Source: a virus
DNA length: 22,716 bases
IMG/VR virus record: IMGVR_UViG_3300042301_002849
Location: 1-22,716 of that record
Strand: one strand, 5' to 3'
Below, piece after piece: positions 1 through 6,584 of this stretch. The stretch's first letter is position 1. Each line of letters opens with the position of its first letter. The translations under genes were made by a program, and so were the position numbers. A model generated the notes under the pieces. It did no database searches. It was not told the origin of the DNA and saw nothing but the letters and a program-made list of their open reading frames with translations.

Positions 1-29
1 AACTCATCATTCAAGCTAACTAACAGTTT

Positions 30-977
30 ATGGCAGATACAAAGATCACAGCACTGACGGCGATCTCGACCGTCGATCCCGCGGTGGATGTCCTTCCCAT
101 TGTCGATGTCAGTGACACGACGATGGCGGCGAGCGGCACCACCAAGAAGATCACTACCAACCAGATCCTCGGAGCCGGCGGCACCGCCACCCTCGCCTCC
201 GCCACCATCACCGGCAATCTGACGGTTGACACGAACACGTTTTTTGTCGATGCGGCGAACAATGGAGTTGGAATCGGAACCGCGACTCCCACTTCGTATG
301 GTGCTGGATACAGTGTGCTTGAGGTTGCTGGAAGCACTACTGGCGTTATCAACGTCAAAGGCGGATCTACGGTGTACGGACAGGTTTCCACCGAACCTAA
401 CATCTTAAAGATTGATGCTCTGGGAGCATCTTCCGTGTTGAAGGTTCTGACTAACAGTGTCGAGCGCTATCGCATTGACAACACCGGAATCAGCACTTGG
501 TATGTCGGCGGCTCCACCGCCATGACCCTGAACTCCACGGGGCTGGGCTTGGGGGCTTCTCCTTCAACTCGACTTCACATTTCAAACAGTGGCGATGTTT
601 ACGCTCGCATTGCAACGACAAGCGTTGCAAAAGCTGGCGTTCAGCTATCTGCAAACGGCGTGGTTCGTTCGCACCTGCTTTATGATGATGGTGCTGGCAC
701 GACATATTTGAGCAGCGGAACGGGGTTTGGCGGATCTGGTCAGGCGTTGGTGGTTCAATCTGGAACTTCGTTTCAGGTCTACACGAACAACCAGCTTGCT
801 ACGGCTCAGATGACCGTGGATGCAAACGGAAATATGATCCTCAGGTCATCCGCTACACCCGCCACGCTTGCAAACAATGGAGAACTCACCGTCAACGCCA
901 CCAGCAACACCAACCTCCGCTTCAGCTATCGCGGATCTGATGGTACAACCCGTGTCGCCAACATCACTCTCGCCTAA
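30..977 (+). CDS. Modular phage tail fibre or tail-associated structural protein
   Basis: The 315-residue product opens with an Ala/Thr/Val-rich segment (about residues 1-48, beginning MADTKITALTAI) of a type often seen at the virion-attached end of phage fibres. Next comes a stretch with NNGVGIGTATP (about 75-90), typical of fibre repeat domains, then Gly/Ser/Thr-rich beta-type sequence. The last 20 or so residues (TNLRFSYRGSDGT) again look like a conserved fibre ending. The ATG at 30 follows a short non-coding lead-in with no clear ribosome-binding site. The ends are visibly richer in G and C than the middle (about 240-880), suggesting an exchanged central domain. The fibre role is inferred from composition and neighbours; the receptor is unknown. 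Confidence 0.72.
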   Translation: MADTKITALTAISTVDPAVDVLPIVDVSDTTMAASGTTKKITTNQILGAGGTATLASATITGNLTVDTNTFFVDAANNGVGIGTATPTSYGAGYSVLEVAGSTTGVINVKGGSTVYGQVSTEPNILKIDALGASSVLKVLTNSVERYRIDNTGISTWYVGGSTAMTLNSTGLGLGASPSTRLHISNSGDVYARIATTSVAKAGVQLSANGVVRSHLLYDDGAGTTYLSSGTGFGGSGQALVVQSGTSFQVYTNNQLATAQMTVDANGNMILRSSATPATLANNGELTVNATSNTNLRFSYRGSDGTTRVANITLA

Positions 978-981
978 TCCT

Positions 982-1383
982 ATGATTACCCTCTCTTGGA
1001 TCATCGAACGCCTTCTCGTTAAGCCCACCGAAGGCTCACTCACCGATGTCGTCATCACCGCCGATTGGAGGTGCAACGGCATTGAAACCATCGGCACCGG
1101 CGACGACGCAAAGACCTACAGCGGCACCTGCTACGGCAGCGCGTCGTTCGCTGCGCCCAGCGGTGACTTCACGCCGTATCCCGACCTGACGCAGGAACAG
1201 GTGCTTGGCTGGTGCTACAGCAATGGCGTCAACAAGACTGCCATCGAAGCGAACGTCACCGCGCAAATCGAGAACCAGATCAACCCTCCGGTCATCGCTC
1301 CGCCGCTGCCGTGGGTGCCGGTTCCTGAGGTGGAGAAGGTTGTTGCGCCCGAGGCCCCCGTCGTCAAAAATCTCGCCGCATGA
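982..1383 (+). CDS. Small conserved phage protein, DUF7936-like
   Basis: This 133-residue protein starts at the ATG at 982, four bases after the preceding fibre stop. An upstream in-frame start exists but would lie inside the fibre gene. The pattern of an N-terminal beta-type region (YSGTCYGSASF), then FTPYPDLTQEQVLGW, then a helix and a Pro-rich tail (PPLPWVPVPE) matches my recollection of the DUF7936 phage family, usually found near tail or fibre genes. No enzymatic motif is visible. The stop overlaps the next start as ATGA, so translation is probably coupled. The family assignment is from memory and moderate; the molecular role is unknown. Confidence 0.65.
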   Translation: MITLSWIIERLLVKPTEGSLTDVVITADWRCNGIETIGTGDDAKTYSGTCYGSASFAAPSGDFTPYPDLTQEQVLGWCYSNGVNKTAIEANVTAQIENQINPPVIAPPLPWVPVPEVEKVVAPEAPVVKNLAA

Positions 1384-1538
1384 TTAAGATCGAACTCACA
1401 CCCCAGCAGTTCAACCAACTCTATGAGCTGCTTGTCATTGGAATGAAGGCCGGCAACGTGACCAACATGAAGGTCGGCCTTCCTCTGGTAGAACTCCTTG
1501 AAGCAGCGGCCGCATATTCACAATCCAAGCCCGAGTAA
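1380..1538 (+). CDS. Small hypothetical phage protein, 52 residues
   Basis: The ATG at 1380 overlaps the previous stop as ATGA, and the frame runs 52 codons to TAA. The product begins MIKIELTPQQFNQLYELL and reads as two amphipathic helices joined by a short GNVTN turn. No membrane segment or known motif is seen. Its position between a fibre-associated protein and two small hydrophobic proteins, with no intergenic space, supports real coding. I do not recognise the family. Confidence 0.6.
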   Translation: MIKIELTPQQFNQLYELLVIGMKAGNVTNMKVGLPLVELLEAAAAYSQSKPE

Positions 1539-1539
1539 C

Positions 1540-1713
1540 ATGGACGCTTCCAACCAAGGCGGAACGAACGGCCTAGCCCTTTCGCTCGGAACCGCGGCGA
1601 CTGCGACCGCAGCGTCGATGCTCCCCCAGCTCACGGACGGGATTCGATTCCTCTCCGCCTTGGTTGGCCTTGCCGCCGCCTGCGTTGCCCTCTACAAAGC
1701 CCTGAAGAAATGA
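1540..1713 (+). CDS. Small membrane protein, holin candidate
   Basis: The 57-residue product (start MDASNQGG at 1540, one base after the previous stop) has a soluble N-terminus. One hydrophobic helix follows near residues 34-52 (FLSALVGLAAACVALYKAL), ending in two lysines. A weaker Ala/Thr-rich stretch precedes it. Small size, hydrophobicity, a charged tail and position among late genes fit a holin or another small phage membrane protein. Holins cannot be identified by sequence alone, and no endolysin is visible in the window. It overlaps the next gene by four bases (ATGA). Confidence 0.55.
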   Translation: MDASNQGGTNGLALSLGTAATATAASMLPQLTDGIRFLSALVGLAAACVALYKALKK

Positions 1714-1892
1714 AAAACATCAAAACTACACTCGCCGGCGTTGGCGTCATTCTCGTTGCTATTGGAAGTGCTCTCAAATCCGTGTTCGATGGCGATCCTA
1801 GCACCAACGTCGATCTGACCGCCACCATCGCTCAAGTGACCGTTGGAATTGGCCTCATCATGGCCAAGGACGCCGAGAAGAAGTCCGAGTGA
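1710..1892 (+). CDS. Small membrane protein with two hydrophobic segments, holin candidate
   Basis: The 60-residue product starts MKNIKTTLAG at an ATGA overlap with the preceding small membrane protein. It has a hydrophobic segment at about residues 7-25 (TLAGVGVILVAIGSALKSV), a short acidic loop (DGDPSTN), a second hydrophobic segment at about 35-52 and a charged tail (DAEKKSE). Two short transmembrane helices with a charged C-terminus resemble class II holins, but small phage proteins of unknown role can look the same. The adjacent membrane protein could be a partner or antiholin. Its stop overlaps the next gene's GTG as GTGA. Confidence 0.6.
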   Translation: MKNIKTTLAGVGVILVAIGSALKSVFDGDPSTNVDLTATIAQVTVGIGLIMAKDAEKKSE

Positions 1893-2062
1893 ACTGGATC
1901 TACCAGATTCTCAAGGCCCTGCTCGACTGGCTCCGCGAAACACCACCCACCGATGTGCAACATGGTAAAGCTCCCGAGGCCCTCAAAAGCGATCTGGCTG
2001 ATCGCATTGCTGACCTGCCTGGGCTGCCAGGTGACGAAGGTGGTCCTGGTCCCTTCCGGTGA
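1889..2062 (+). CDS. Small protein overlapping a lipoprotein gene
   Basis: A GTG start at 1889 overlaps the previous stop (GTGA), and 57 codons follow to TGA. The N-terminus NWIYQILKALLDWLRETPP forms an amphipathic helix with Trp and Leu on one face. A charged middle (KAPEALKSDLADRIADL) and a Gly/Pro-rich tail follow. No clear membrane span is present. About the last 110 bases also encode the start of the next gene in a different frame. The placement, next to holin candidates and with a lipoprotein embedded in it, recalls nested spanin genes, but the protein lacks the usual inner-membrane anchor. Function is unknown. Confidence 0.5.
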   Translation: MNWIYQILKALLDWLRETPPTDVQHGKAPEALKSDLADRIADLPGLPGDEGGPGPFR

Positions 2063-2180
2063 TCCGGTGATGCTGGCCAAGCCGGTGAAGGCCAGCGTGT
2101 ACGGATTCGACAAAGACAAGAAGCTCGTCGGCCCTTCCACAGTCATCATCCCCGCCGGTTGGTACGCTCTCCCAAAGTAA
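1953..2180 (+). CDS. Probable small lipoprotein, possible outer spanin-like
   Basis: The product is up to 75 residues. It starts at ATG 1953 (or 1962, three codons later) inside the preceding gene, in another frame. A basic N-terminus (VKLPRPSK) precedes a hydrophobic stretch (AIWLIALLTCLGC), with cysteines at residues 22 and 25. The Gly before Cys25 suits signal peptidase II, although the lipobox is imperfect because the -3 residue is Cys. The mature part (VVLVPSGDPVMLAKPV, then GPSTVIIPAGWYALPK) looks like a small beta-structured periplasmic domain. A lipoprotein nested in an upstream frame near holin candidates suggests an outer-membrane spanin role, which is inference. It lacks the Pro-rich character of classical Rz1. 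Confidence 0.6.
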   Translation: MCNMVKLPRPSKAIWLIALLTCLGCQVTKVVLVPSGDPVMLAKPVKASVYGFDKDKKLVGPSTVIIPAGWYALPK

Positions 2181-2199
2181 CACCTAGCCAAGCCTTACC

Positions 2200-2640
2200 A
2201 TGTCAATGACCAACGCCGCCGAGGCGGATCTCCTCGAACTCATCTTCCTCAACGTCGATTTCGCGCACATCGGCACCACCGGTGGTCTGCGAGGATCCAC
2301 TTCCGCAGGATCGTTTTACATCAGCCTCCACACCGCCGACCCAGGCGAGTCAGGCAATCAGAACTCCAACGAAGCCAGCTACACCGGCTACGCCCGCGTT
2401 GCCGTGGCCCGCTCAGGATCCGGATTCACCCTGACCACTTCCACCATCAGCAATGCTGCTCTCGTTCAGTTTGCTCAATGCACCGGTGGTAGTAACACCC
2501 TGACTCACTTCGGAATCGGGACTGATCTGGCAGGATCCGGAAACCTTATCTTCAAGGGCGCTCTCACATCCGCTCTTTCTGTTTCCAACGGCATCCAACC
2601 CCAGTTCGCCGCCGGTGCCCTCACAGTCACCGTCGATTGA
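2200..2640 (+). CDS. Conserved phage tail protein (HTADPGE type)
   Basis: The 146-residue protein starts at ATG 2200; a second ATG at 2206 is an alternative. It contains the recognisable core FYISLHTADPGESG followed by NEASYTGYARVAVAR, a combination I know from small tail or fibre-associated proteins of many phages and prophages. The rest (TLTHFGIGTDLAGSG, LIFKGALTSALSVSNG) is beta-rich and ends at VTVD. No ribosome-binding site is obvious upstream. It is probably a virion component near the fibres or baseplate, but its exact location in the particle is not known. Confidence 0.72.
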   Translation: MSMTNAAEADLLELIFLNVDFAHIGTTGGLRGSTSAGSFYISLHTADPGESGNQNSNEASYTGYARVAVARSGSGFTLTTSTISNAALVQFAQCTGGSNTLTHFGIGTDLAGSGNLIFKGALTSALSVSNGIQPQFAAGALTVTVD

Positions 2641-2644
2641 TCAT

Positions 2645-2785
2645 GTGGATTATTACTGCCCCCATTGCCTGCGGCAGTTGTGGCCGACAGAAGAGGATGC
2701 GCCGCACACCTGCGAAGAGCATCCAGACGGAGTTCCACACGCCGACCTAGTCCCGCGAAATCCCCCTGAACAAATCGAGGAATAA
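2645..2785 (+). CDS. Small Cys/His protein, probable zinc-binding microprotein
   Basis: A GTG at 2645 opens a 46-codon frame ending TAA, which overlaps the next ATG as TAATG. The product begins VDYYCPHCLRQLWP and continues to HTCEEHPDG. CPHC plus HTCEEH gives four to six plausible metal ligands, like a compact zinc ribbon or knuckle. The tail is acidic and Pro-rich. The frame fills the gap between two well-supported genes exactly and is coupled to the downstream one, which supports it over the competing ATG frame at 2643. No strong ribosome-binding site is visible, so the start is less certain than the frame. Confidence 0.58.
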   Translation: MDYYCPHCLRQLWPTEEDAPHTCEEHPDGVPHADLVPRNPPEQIEE

Positions 2786-3645
2786 TGGGTTTCAACGGCA
2801 TACTACCACTGGCACAGGCAACTCAGGACGGACAATCCTGGCAGTCGTTCTTCTTCAAGACATCCCTTCCATCTGGTACAGCAGGCCGATGGTATGACGG
2901 TTCCGTAGGTGCTGGTATCCCCGTCTATCAAGCCTACGTCGGAGCACAATACGAGGCCACCCAGATCTCCGGGTCAGCCAATCGTGGCATCTACACCGGA
3001 CCAACACCTGCAAGCGGACAGACCAAACACTTGTTCGCCATCTCGACAGGAACATCCACATCGTCCGTTCCGCTGACCATCATTCTGGCCGATTACCTTC
3101 TGTTCTACCCACTCGTGGACATGGACACGCTGGATGCCCAAGACATGATCCAGTCGGCCACACTACCCCGTTACACCGACGGAGAAGGAGTCCAAGCCTA
3201 CTTCGTTGTCTCCGCTCCAATGACCGGCAACGGAACCGTCACGGTCACATACACAAACAGCAATGGTGTCTCCAACCGATCGACCACGTTCGGAATCATC
3301 TCACTGACAACGATCGGAGGCATCGTCAACGCATCGAACAGCTCTCTCGGCACCGGATCCATTTCGTCCTTCATCCCGTTGGCCAACGGTGACACCGGCA
3401 TCCGCAGCATCGAGCAAGTGACCTGCAACACAGCCATGGGTGGTTTCTGCCACATCGTTCTGGTCAAACCGCTTGCAACTCATGTTGTTCGCGAGCAGAA
3501 CACCGAGGCGGAAACCGTGTTCTTCACGCAGAAAGCCAACTGCGTACAGGTTCAGAACAACGCCTACCTCAACCTTATCATACTCAACAACGCAACCGGA
3601 ACACCCGCTCCACTGAGAGGGTTCGTCCAATTCACCTGGAACTGA
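2785..3645 (+). CDS. Phage structural protein, paralogue of the next gene
   Basis: The 286-residue protein starts at ATG 2785 with a GAGGA ribosome-binding site just upstream. It shares a layout with its downstream neighbour: RWYDGSVGAGIP near residue 35, a TKHLFAIS strand, LTIILADYLLFYPL near 98, TLPRYTDGEGVQ, FIPLANGDTGIRS near 198 and an aromatic C-terminus (GFVQFTWN). Its composition is beta-rich, with many Ser, Thr and Gly. No catalytic motif is seen. Position among fibre genes suggests a virion surface, decoration or tail protein. The pair probably arose by tandem duplication. The exact role is unknown. Confidence 0.68.
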   Translation: MGFNGILPLAQATQDGQSWQSFFFKTSLPSGTAGRWYDGSVGAGIPVYQAYVGAQYEATQISGSANRGIYTGPTPASGQTKHLFAISTGTSTSSVPLTIILADYLLFYPLVDMDTLDAQDMIQSATLPRYTDGEGVQAYFVVSAPMTGNGTVTVTYTNSNGVSNRSTTFGIISLTTIGGIVNASNSSLGTGSISSFIPLANGDTGIRSIEQVTCNTAMGGFCHIVLVKPLATHVVREQNTEAETVFFTQKANCVQVQNNAYLNLIILNNATGTPAPLRGFVQFTWN

Positions 3646-3646
3646 C

Positions 3647-4531
3647 ATGGGCTTCTCTTCAATGGACGATCTCGTCAACGAGATCACGAACAACGGCAAA
3701 TTCATCCGCAACGACTGGAACAAGATCACCGGTGCAGCCGCCTACACCGCCGGTCGATGGTACGATTTCTCGGGACTCGCAGGCACACCGATCGCCAATG
3801 CGTGGGCAGGCACCGCTCTGGCCTGGAGATCGTGCGACGAAACCACCGGCAACGGCACCCAGATCTTCGGGCTTCCCAACGGCGGCAACGTCAGCACCAA
3901 CACCAAGCACATCCTCAACGTCTCGGCTGTCACCGCCGTCGCCACAGGCGTTCCAGCCCAACTGATGCTGGTCGATCTCCAAGGCTACTGGCCGAGTATC
4001 TCCACCGCGTCGGCAACGCTTCAGACACTCACCGGCACACCCACACTTCGTTACACCAACGGTGCTGGATGCCGCTTGTTCTGGGTCCAGACCACCGCCG
4101 CCGGTGCCACCGCCCACAACATCAGCCTGAGCTACTCCAACACCACGCCCACCTCTGGAAGATCGCTCCCGGTGACCGTGGCCATGACTGCCTCCGCCAT
4201 CGTGGGCCACATCTCCCACTCGGGCACCGCCGCGAATAACTACGGCCCGTTCCTGCCGCTCGCTTCCGGAGACACCGGAGTCTCCAACGTGGCCAGCGTC
4301 ACATTCTCTGCTTCCTCCGGTGCCGGTGCCGGTGCGCTCTGCCTCGCTCGCCCGCTACTGACACTGCCGATCACCACGGCATCAGTCGCTGCCGAGCGTG
4401 ATCTGCTCAACCAGTTGCCAAGCCTCCCGCGAGTCGTCGATGGCGCTTGCCTCGTTTGGCTCTACTTCGCCGGTGCCGCTACCGGTGCCAGTACCAACTT
4501 CTACGGTGCAGTCGAGTTCGGTTGGGGATGA
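3647..4531 (+). CDS. Phage structural protein, paralogue of the previous gene
   Basis: The 294-residue protein starts at ATG 3647, one base after the preceding stop. It repeats the landmarks of its upstream paralogue: RWYDFSGLAGTP, TKHILNVS, LMLVDLQGYWPS, TPTLRYTNGAGCR, PFLPLASGDTGVSN and a final FYGAVEFGWG. The N-terminal segment MDDLVNEITNNGKF is helical and differs from the partner. It is Ala/Thr/Ser-rich and probably beta-structured. Two related surface proteins side by side could form a hetero-oligomer or give alternative binding specificities; both are inference. No ribosome-binding site is evident, so re-initiation after the upstream stop is likely. Confidence 0.68.
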   Translation: MGFSSMDDLVNEITNNGKFIRNDWNKITGAAAYTAGRWYDFSGLAGTPIANAWAGTALAWRSCDETTGNGTQIFGLPNGGNVSTNTKHILNVSAVTAVATGVPAQLMLVDLQGYWPSISTASATLQTLTGTPTLRYTNGAGCRLFWVQTTAAGATAHNISLSYSNTTPTSGRSLPVTVAMTASAIVGHISHSGTAANNYGPFLPLASGDTGVSNVASVTFSASSGAGAGALCLARPLLTLPITTASVAAERDLLNQLPSLPRVVDGACLVWLYFAGAATGASTNFYGAVEFGWG

Positions 4532-4534
4532 TCC

Positions 4535-5227
4535 ATGGCCCTCAAACAGAACACGACGATCCTCTGCCAGTTACCACTCAGACAAAGAGGTGGTGACCCT
4601 GGGACGTTGCGTTCCATGTGGGGACGCACCGATCTCAGGAACCAAAGCGTCGGAGAAGGGATCTCGTCAGAACTCGCAGGTATACCCTACGGACATCTCG
4701 GCCCATCCGCCTGGATCCTCCCGTACCAGAGGGGTGCCATGTCGGCGTTCACGTTCGTTGGAGCACAATTCACGGTCGATCCTGTCAATGTTGTAGCAGG
4801 CCGCAACATCACGGGCGATTCATCGGTCGCGTTCACCGTAGGGCCTTCGCTACTACAACTCATCGTCTCAGCGGTCGGTGATTGCACGTTCACATTCACC
4901 GTCGGACCTTCGACGTTGCCGGGGGCTCTCAATGCCGTCGGAACCACATCGGCCACGTTCACGGTCGGACCTACCACCCTCGGCGCTATCGTCGATCTCG
5001 ACGGTGACACGATCGTCAGCTTCACCACATCGGGATCCACAACCGCCATCGGAGTTCTCGCTGGCGATGTCACCCCGTACACCCCGCTCTCACCCGAAAC
5101 ATTGGCGGCAGCAGTAGTCGCTGCTTCGCAAAACACCCCAATAGTTGCTGATGCCAAGAATGTAGTTGGCAATTACAGGGACCAGTGGAAAATCAGATCA
5201 ACTTACAGGAATAGATCAAGAAACTGA
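4535..5227 (+). CDS. Repeat-containing virion protein with an unusual basic C-terminus
   Basis: The 230-residue frame starts at ATG 4535. Residues 1-68 are a charged, mixed segment (MALKQNTTILCQL to PYQRGAM). An internal Met near residue 69 begins a beta-rich part. Residues 94-177 are four contiguous 21-residue repeats carrying FTVGP or a variant. An Ala-rich helix (PETLAAAVVAASQ) and NTPIVADAKNVVG follow. The final residues (RDQWKIRSTYRNRSRN) are strongly basic and unlike the rest, suggesting a frameshift near the end. The repeats suit an adhesin-like or fibre-associated virion protein. Translation could also begin at 4739 (MSAFTF). No family is recognised. Confidence 0.6.
   Translation: MALKQNTTILCQLPLRQRGGDPGTLRSMWGRTDLRNQSVGEGISSELAGIPYGHLGPSAWILPYQRGAMSAFTFVGAQFTVDPVNVVAGRNITGDSSVAFTVGPSLLQLIVSAVGDCTFTFTVGPSTLPGALNAVGTTSATFTVGPTTLGAIVDLDGDTIVSFTTSGSTTAIGVLAGDVTPYTPLSPETLAAAVVAASQNTPIVADAKNVVGNYRDQWKIRSTYRNRSRN
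4814..5065 (+). repeat. Four tandem 63-bp coding repeats (21 residues each)
   Basis: Units lie at 4814-4876, 4877-4939, 4940-5002 and 5003-5065. Each encodes 21 residues, beginning G-D or G-T, with a central FTVGP (FTTSG in the last). The period is exact in length, but the sequence has diverged, so this is an old protein-level duplication rather than a recent DNA repeat. A weaker related segment (AQFTVDPVNVV) precedes the first unit. Confidence 0.85.
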
Positions 5228-5228
5228 T

Positions 5229-6584
5229 ATGGGAACTCCACTTACAGGCAGTACAGTTGCCAGCACTTACACTGGCCTGCTTAAGACTTCTGACAGCTCT
5301 TCAATTACGTCGTTGCTGAAATCAGTTACTGATGGTGGTGGAACCGATTCGGCACTTCAGATCTCGAGTACAGCGGTCAATACCACCGGAAACTTCAGCG
5401 TCGCAACCAGCCGCTTCACGGTCGATTCCGCCAGCGGCAACACCGCTGTGGCCGGCACCCTCAACGTCACCGGCGTCACCTCTCTCAGCTCCCTTATTAC
5501 CAGCGGCAATGCCACCATCGGCGGAACGCTCGGAATCACCGGTGGCCTCACGATTCCCGGCACCCTGTCAGTCACCGGCATCTCCACGCTCACCGGCGCG
5601 GTCGGAATGGGAAGCACACTCAATGTCACCGGACTCTCCACGTTGGCCAGCCTTGGTGTCACCGGAGCTGCTACGGTCGGAACCACGCTGGGCGTCACCG
5701 GACTCTCTACGCTCGCCAGCCTCGCAGTCACCGGTGCCTCTACGCTCGATAGCCTCGGTGTTACCAATGCGGCCACGATTGGTACCACGCTCGGTGTTAC
5801 CGGCTTGTGCACCCTGGCGATCCTGTCGGTGACGGGGGCCTCTACACTGGATAGCGCAAGCATCACTGGGGCTGCTACAATTGGAACCACTCTCGGGGTC
5901 ACAGGTAACACGACCCTATCGGCAGACCTAGCTGTCAACGGAAACACCACAATCGGAAACGCTTCCGGTGATTCGCTCACGGTCACGGCAGGAGCTGTTA
6001 CAATCAACAATCTCCCATCCAAGACAGTCCCTGTTGATGCAGACACCATCCTTCTCAGGGATTCAGCAGCCTCCAATGCTCTCAAAACCACCGCTGTCTC
6101 AGCGTTGAGTGTTGTCAAATTCGTTTATTCTGAAGGGTTTTCAAAAACTGGTGGTGGTGGTCAGTCCATAGCAATCACCGCAGGCAACCCGGTTGCAATT
6201 CAAGAAGCCGGATCCACATCAGATTGGACATACACTTGGAGCCCAAAAACCGTTGGAAACAAAGCCCTGATCAGAGTCTCAGTTCCGGTTGAGGCAAGCG
6301 TTCAAGGAAGTGTCTACATCGGCATCGCAAAAAATCCGTACTCGGCTCCAGGAGACTTTATTGGCGTTGGAGCAGCATACGCTTCAGCAGCAACAGCTTC
6401 TCCTGTCAATGTGATAGCCGACATGGTTTTCACTTCCACCTCTTCATCTCACACCTTCAAGATTTACATCGTATCAGCCACTCAAACCTTGGTGATAGCC
6501 AGAAACTCGGCTGGATATTACTTCGGCCAAACAGGCTCAACGCTGCAAGCTAAGGTCCAATTTGAATTGATCGAGTATACATGA
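5229..6584 (+). CDS. Tail fibre with repeat shaft and globular tip
   Basis: I choose ATG 5229, one base after the upstream TGA, giving 451 residues. An upstream TTG at 5166 is in frame but lies inside the previous gene. The N-terminal segment (MGTPLTGSTVASTYTGLLKT) looks like a conserved attachment domain. Residues about 78-260 are tandem 11-12 residue units such as LGVTGLSTLAS and LGVTNAATIGTT, consistent with a beta-helical or other elongated trimeric shaft. The remainder, after about residue 295, is non-repetitive and beta-rich (WTYTWSPKTVGNKALIRVSV, then FELIEYT), probably the receptor-binding tip. The DNA of the tip is visibly richer in A and T. Its stop overlaps the next start (ATGA). 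Confidence 0.75.
   Translation: MGTPLTGSTVASTYTGLLKTSDSSSITSLLKSVTDGGGTDSALQISSTAVNTTGNFSVATSRFTVDSASGNTAVAGTLNVTGVTSLSSLITSGNATIGGTLGITGGLTIPGTLSVTGISTLTGAVGMGSTLNVTGLSTLASLGVTGAATVGTTLGVTGLSTLASLAVTGASTLDSLGVTNAATIGTTLGVTGLCTLAILSVTGASTLDSASITGAATIGTTLGVTGNTTLSADLAVNGNTTIGNASGDSLTVTAGAVTINNLPSKTVPVDADTILLRDSAASNALKTTAVSALSVVKFVYSEGFSKTGGGGQSIAITAGNPVAIQEAGSTSDWTYTWSPKTVGNKALIRVSVPVEASVQGSVYIGIAKNPYSAPGDFIGVGAAYASAATASPVNVIADMVFTSTSSSHTFKIYIVSATQTLVIARNSAGYYFGQTGSTLQAKVQFELIEYT
5460..6012 (+). repeat. Fibre shaft repeats with 11-12 residue units and a 34-residue super-unit
   Basis: The segment encodes repeated units of the form L-x-V-T-G-x-(S/A)-T-L. At least two consecutive 34-residue super-units (about 102 bp) made of three short units each can be lined up, both ending AATIGTT. 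Units near the ends are shorter or degenerate. The repeated DNA is diverged, but blocks such as a run of ACGCT and GTCACCGG recur, making slippage or recombination plausible. Confidence 0.8.

Noticed and set aside
868-981. In-frame upstream start for the DUF7936-like protein
   Set aside because: It would overlap the fibre gene by about 110 bases and add a low-complexity segment (STPPATPTSASA) that is the fibre frame read out of phase.
2643-2750. ATG frame of 35 codons starting MWIITAPIACGSCG
   Set aside because: The GTG frame at 2645 covers the same DNA, reaches the next start as TAATG, and has a more plausible Cys/His pattern.
5166-5228. TTG 5166 as the start of the fibre gene
   Set aside because: It lies inside the preceding gene, has no ribosome-binding site, and ATG 5229 follows the stop by one base. 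The extension is kept only as evidence for a possible frameshift.
5357-6118. A 253-codon minus-strand frame opposite the fibre shaft
   Set aside because: Its repetitive Val/Pro/Ala product simply mirrors the shaft repeats on the other strand and has no start context or neighbours.
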